Part shown: positions 59,810-64,000 of the stretch, piece by piece
Position numbering within the stretch: the first letter of the stretch is position 1
Layout of the letters: every line of letters starts with the position of its first letter
Origin: Sphaerochaeta sp.
GTDB taxonomy: Bacteria; Spirochaetota; Spirochaetia; Sphaerochaetales; Sphaerochaetaceae
Assembly (NCBI GenBank): GCA_018399495.1
Contig: JAGYOG010000004.1
Location: 1-64,000 of the forward strand
Reading direction: 5' to 3'
Length of the DNA: 64,000 bases
Program-made: the position numbers and the translations under genes
The notes under the pieces: model-generated
The model's input: only the letters and a program-made list of their open reading frames with translations
Databases searched by the model: none
Told to the model about the DNA's origin: nothing

Positions 59810-59833
59810 GAGAGCCGGAGTCTTCCGGCTCTC
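59810..59833 (+). terminator. Hairpin after thrS, probable terminator
   Basis: GAGAGCCGGA / TCCGGCTCTC is a perfect 10-bp stem with a 4-base loop, followed by GATTTC, a weak T-tract. Confidence 0.6.
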
Positions 59834-59853
59834 GATTTCAGTTGGAGGTATCC

Positions 59854-61350
59854 ATGACACAGAGAGAAGCATATACACATTTGGTTGAACTCGATCGCCA
59901 GATTGTGTTGATAGATCATATGGAAGCAACGCTATCCTGGGACCAGGAAATATCACTATCTCCTCTAGGTTTGGAAGAGCGGTCGGTGCAACTGGGCTAT
60001 CTTGCCCAACTTCGGCATGACCTGGCTTGTTCCTCCGAAATGGGGGAAGTGCTGGCACATCTTGAGGGATTGAATGATGCATCGGATGTTGAGCGAGGGC
60101 TCATCAGGATCAGGAGACGAGAGTATGAGAAAATGAAAAAACTCCCTGTCCCCTTGGTACGTTCAATATCTGAACAAGGTGCAAGAGCGCATGCTAGTTG
60201 GGTTGCTGCACGTAAGGCAGGCGACTGGTCGCTCTTTTCTGCTGATCTCAATTCCATGGTCACACTGGTTAGAGAGAAAGCTGCATTACTGAAACAGGAG
60301 GGGATGTGTCTCTATGATGGATTGCTTCAGGAGTTTGAGGAGGGGATGCGTACTGACCAGGTCGCCAAGCTCTTCAGTGAGATCAAGGCTCCTTTGATCT
60401 CGCTGGTGGACCGGCTTGCTTCAAAGACTGTCGATACTGGATTCCTCTATAGCTCCTATCCAATTGAACAACAACAGATATTTGCGAACGAGGTTCTGCA
60501 GGCAATGCAGTTTGACTTCCAAAGGGGAAGTTGTGCTGTTTCTGTACATCCCTTTACCACAACTATTGGCTCTGATGATATTCGAATTACTACCCGCTAC
60601 AGTGATCCTTCGGTCATGGATAGTTTCAGCTCCACAGTTCATGAGGGTGGTCATGCACTCTATGAGATGGGTGCTTCGAATTCAGTACTGAAAGGGACCA
60701 GCTTGGCAAGTGGGGCCTCTCTGGGAATGCACGAATCGCAGAGCCGGCTTTGGGAAAACATGATCGCCAAGAGTCCTGAGTTCTGGCAGTACTACTATCC
60801 CCGGTTCAAGGAACTCTTCCCTGTACAGACTGCAGGGGTTTCCCTGGCCCAGTTTGTATGTGCAATAAACAAAGTGGAGAGGACTCCGATCAGGGTCAAT
60901 GCTGATGAAGTGAGCTACAGTCTGCATGTAATGCTTCGTTTTAATCTGGAACAGATGATCATCAATGGGAATGTTTCCATCGATGAAGTTCCCGAAGCGT
61001 GGAATGAAGAGCATCGTTCTCTATTGGGTTTCACCCCTGCGTCAATCAAGGAAGGAGTACTGCAGGATGTACACTGGAGTAGCGGCGATTTTGGGTATTT
61101 TCCTACCTATGCTCTGGGAAATCTTTATGGAGCACAAATTTGGGAGAAGGTAAAAGAGGATCTGCCTGTTTCCTCTTTGTTGCAAAGTGGTGATCTAGGG
61201 ACCATCAGTGACTATTTGAAAACTTCCATCTATGAGCGGGGTGCGATCAATACCGGTCTTGAAACGCTGGAGAAGGTAACCAACAGAGGTCTTGACGCGA
61301 GTTTGTTCACAAGCTACCTTGAAGACAAATTCAGCCGCTTGTTCGGCTAA
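59854..61350 (+). CDS. M32-family metallocarboxypeptidase (thermostable carboxypeptidase 1 type)
   Basis: A 498-residue cytoplasmic zinc carboxypeptidase. The zinc motif is VHEGGHALYEMG, the third ligand region is HESQSRLWENMIAKSPEFW, and ADEVSYSLHVMLRFNLE and the C-terminal GDFGYFPTYALGNLYGAQIW are typical of M32. It trims C-terminal residues from peptides with broad specificity. Start at 59854 follows TGGAGGTATCC. The next gene is 12 bp downstream. Confidence 0.95.
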   Translation: MTQREAYTHLVELDRQIVLIDHMEATLSWDQEISLSPLGLEERSVQLGYLAQLRHDLACSSEMGEVLAHLEGLNDASDVERGLIRIRRREYEKMKKLPVPLVRSISEQGARAHASWVAARKAGDWSLFSADLNSMVTLVREKAALLKQEGMCLYDGLLQEFEEGMRTDQVAKLFSEIKAPLISLVDRLASKTVDTGFLYSSYPIEQQQIFANEVLQAMQFDFQRGSCAVSVHPFTTTIGSDDIRITTRYSDPSVMDSFSSTVHEGGHALYEMGASNSVLKGTSLASGASLGMHESQSRLWENMIAKSPEFWQYYYPRFKELFPVQTAGVSLAQFVCAINKVERTPIRVNADEVSYSLHVMLRFNLEQMIINGNVSIDEVPEAWNEEHRSLLGFTPASIKEGVLQDVHWSSGDFGYFPTYALGNLYGAQIWEKVKEDLPVSSLLQSGDLGTISDYLKTSIYERGAINTGLETLEKVTNRGLDASLFTSYLEDKFSRLFG

Positions 61351-61362
61351 TGAGAGGTCCGT

Positions 61363-61959
61363 ATGAATATTCCGAATAAGCTTACTGTGTCGCGGCTGAT
61401 TATGGCGCCGCTGTTCTTCATTGCGTTTCACCTTGGCTCATGGTTCGGACCTTCTTTCCAGAATGCAGCCTCAATCCTTACGCTTGTGCTTTGGGCTCTA
61501 ACCGAGCTGACCGATCTCTTGGATGGGCAGATTGCGAGAAGTAAGAATATGGTGACCGACTTGGGCAAGGTAATGGATCCCTTTGCCGATACCTTTAGCA
61601 GGTTGACGTATTTCGTCTGTCTCTCTGGAGCAGGTATTATGCCGCTCTGGACTTTTATTCTGATTATGTGGCGCGAGTTCTCCATCCTATTCGTTAGGAT
61701 GTTGATGATGGGTAAGGGAAAACCGGTTGCTGCAAATATCTGGGGTAAGAGCAAGGCAGTGCTTTATGCGGTAAGTGGAGCCTTGGGCATCCTCTACATT
61801 GCTTTGGATAACTGGGTTGGTAATTCTTCCTTGCTTCAGACCTTGCGCCCTGTAGTAACAGGGGTTTTCGTGTTGGCGGCATTTGCTGCTGTGATGTCCT
61901 TCCTGACCTATGTTAAGGCTATTATTCGTGATGGTAGTCTTTCTTCAATGAGTCGTTGA
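61363..61959 (+). CDS. pgsA: CDP-diacylglycerol-glycerol-3-phosphate 3-phosphatidyltransferase
   Basis: A 198-residue membrane enzyme of the CDP-alcohol phosphotransferase family, making phosphatidylglycerol phosphate. The family signature is complete: DGQIARSKNMVTDLGKVMDPFADTFSR fits DG-x2-AR-x8-G-x3-D-x3-D. The N-terminal MNIPNKLTVSRLIMAPLFF is typical of PgsA. Its stop is 2 bp before the next gene's ATG. Confidence 0.93.
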   Translation: MNIPNKLTVSRLIMAPLFFIAFHLGSWFGPSFQNAASILTLVLWALTELTDLLDGQIARSKNMVTDLGKVMDPFADTFSRLTYFVCLSGAGIMPLWTFILIMWREFSILFVRMLMMGKGKPVAANIWGKSKAVLYAVSGALGILYIALDNWVGNSSLLQTLRPVVTGVFVLAAFAAVMSFLTYVKAIIRDGSLSSMSR

Positions 61960-61961
61960 GT

Positions 61962-62750
61962 ATGCAACCTTTAGCAAATCTCTCAGATACAGAGGCAAGA
62001 AAGATAACCTTTCTGCTTACCGATGTTGATGACACCATTACTACCAAGGGCAAATTGCGCCCTGTTGCTTTGGGTGCATTGTATCGACTGGAAGAAGTAG
62101 GAATCCGTACCATCTGTGTAACAGGTGGTTCAGCCGGTTGGGGTGATACCTATCTCCGCCAATGGCCGATTGAGGCAGTATTAAGCGAGAGCGGGGCTGT
62201 TTGCCTCTATCGAGAGCATGGTGCTATTCGTCATTTTGTACATCCTTCGATTGTACAGGAAGGGTACCAGGAACGGGTACAGGCGATGATTCAGCGTGTA
62301 CTTTCTTCTGTTGATGGTGCCAAGGTGTCCAGTGATCAGTTTGCACGGATATTCGATGTAGCGTTTGACCATGGGAGTGAACCACCTTTTCTTCCTGAAC
62401 TTGGCATCGATAAAATTGTCGAGATTTGTCGGGATATGGGTGCTGGAACAGCTGTCAGCTCAATCCATGTGAATGCATGGTTTGGATCTTTCGACAAGTA
62501 TGAAGGGTCAAGAGCCTTTTTTAGCCAAGTGCTGGGTATTGATGAGCATAATATGCTGAAAACTGGTTGTTACTGTGGGGATGCCCCAAATGACCAGGTG
62601 ATGTTTTCCCGTTTTCCAGTGAGTTTTGGAGTCGGAAGCATAAAAAGACGGATTGATGCTATGCAGTTTTTACCTACATATATTGCAGAAAATGAAGGTG
62701 GGGAAGGGTTTTCTGAGATAGTTGATACTCTGCTTTCCAAGAGAGGATAA
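61962..62750 (+). CDS. HAD-superfamily phosphatase (Cof/IIB-like)
   Basis: A 262-residue HAD phosphatase. Motif I is FLLTDVDDTITTKGKL, motif II is TICVTGGSAGWG, and motif IV is CYCGDAPNDQVMFSRFPVSFGVGS. A C2-type cap lies between. This resembles mannosyl-3-phosphoglycerate or sucrose phosphate phosphatases and Cof-type sugar phosphatases; the substrate is unknown. I chose the ATG at 61962; a TTG two codons earlier overlaps the pgsA stop. The rRNA promoter begins 30 bp downstream. Confidence 0.87.
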   Translation: MQPLANLSDTEARKITFLLTDVDDTITTKGKLRPVALGALYRLEEVGIRTICVTGGSAGWGDTYLRQWPIEAVLSESGAVCLYREHGAIRHFVHPSIVQEGYQERVQAMIQRVLSSVDGAKVSSDQFARIFDVAFDHGSEPPFLPELGIDKIVEICRDMGAGTAVSSIHVNAWFGSFDKYEGSRAFFSQVLGIDEHNMLKTGCYCGDAPNDQVMFSRFPVSFGVGSIKRRIDAMQFLPTYIAENEGGEGFSEIVDTLLSKRG

Positions 62751-62779
62751 GATTTGTAGAAAATCTTTGAATAGAACGC

Positions 62780-62809
62780 TTGACACTGCAAGAGGTCTTT
62801 TGCTATGTT
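62780..62809 (+). promoter_or_regulatory. rRNA operon promoter
   Basis: TTGACA (62780-62785), an 18-bp spacer and TATGTT (62804-62809). Start expected near 62816, about 240 bp before mature 16S. Confidence 0.7.
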
Positions 62810-62815
62810 ATCGAA

Positions 62816-63058
62816 GCACGCTAAACGACGATAAGTCGTAAGCGAGCAGATTTTTGACAAACATATGAGAGAAGAGAAGAGAAGATATACCGCGAGATGA
62901 TTGCCGTTTACGGCCGTTGATCAAGCGGGTTAGGAAGCTTTAGGGCTTCCCAGTCAATTCACAAGAATGAGAACGATAGTTGAAAAGCTACGTTCGTGCG
63001 AGAATTACAGGGAAAACTTAGAAGTAAGGTAAGCCGGGCCCTCGGGCCCGGAAATGCT
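62816..63058 (+). other. rRNA leader region
   Basis: A transcribed leader without ORFs of note. It contains small hairpins (ACGACGATAAGTCGT near 62824-62840; CCGGGCCC-TC-GGGCCCGG at about 63034-63052, just before 16S). The latter may mark the processing stem near the 5' end. I see no clear boxA. Confidence 0.5.

Positions 63059-64000
<942 letters not shown>

Noticed and set aside
59027-60082. 351-codon open frame antisense to thrS and the M32 peptidase
   Set aside because: It crosses the ends of two well-supported genes and the hairpin between them; composition is that of a shadow frame.

Overview
The window reads as a chromosomal segment of a spirochaete, most likely a Sphaerochaeta-type organism. 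The evidence is the 5' two thirds of a 16S rRNA gene at the right end, a spirochaete-like gene set (Rex plus [FeFe]-hydrogenases, LemA/DUF2207, a 6-phosphofructokinase of the GGDG/PKTIDND type), roughly even base composition, and a T-box leader of the kind usually found in Firmicutes. The genus is an inference from recalled 16S features; no search was run. No insertion sequence, prophage, CRISPR array or tRNA gene was seen.

Layout. 1-4.5 kb: a partial DUF1576 membrane protein and a 1231-residue beta-helix lipoprotein. 4.5-9.2 kb: a duplicated phage-shock (Psp) envelope-stress module. A four-gene operon (PspA, a PspB-like protein, PspC, a DUF4097/toastrack protein) and a two-gene operon (second PspA, mini-PspC) flank a PspF activator. 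Each operon has a sigma-54 promoter and a pair of matching 17-bp operators. 9.2-23.1 kb: housekeeping genes (rsmI, a SpoU methyltransferase, a Lon-like protease, a Nif3-like protein, lspA, rsmD, recG, dnaE) with a beta-propeller glycosidase-like protein and an acyl-ACP thioesterase. 23.1-26.5 kb: a compact three-subunit molybdenum-hydroxylase-like operon. 26.6-32.2 kb: ligA, then an aminotransferase/ModE-like/phosphofructokinase operon and a candidate small RNA. 32.2-43.2 kb: a HAD hydrolase, an EamA exporter, a MarR-controlled heterodimeric ABC exporter, pgi, argR, lemA-DUF2207-DUF1653 and an RRM protein. 43.5-51.3 kb: a phytol-kinase-like/DUF92 pair, groEL, yajC-secD-secF and ispH. 51.3-57.7 kb: rex and a six-gene operon coding for a sensory [FeFe]-hydrogenase with PAS domain, a SpoIIE-type phosphatase, two small [2Fe-2S] proteins, a catalytic-type [FeFe]-hydrogenase and free-methionine-sulfoxide reductase. 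57.7-62.8 kb: T-box, thrS, an M32 carboxypeptidase, pgsA and a HAD phosphatase. 62.8-64 kb: rRNA promoter, leader and 16S.

The most unusual signals are these. (1) The doubled Psp regulon has a readable sigma-54/PspF operator code. (2) Several genes carry a -10 box only 6-9 bp before ATG with no ribosome-binding site (rsmI, Lon-like, nif3-like, lspA, ligA, a HAD gene), which implies leaderless mRNAs, and rsmD has a five-codon leaderless mini-ORF coupled to it. (3) A candidate small RNA displays two copies of the anti-Shine-Dalgarno sequence. (4) A complete T-box precedes a ThrRS that lacks its TGS domain. (5) In the sensory hydrogenase the proton-relay cysteine is replaced by alanine. All promoter, operator and RNA calls come from reading the sequence and have no experimental support here.
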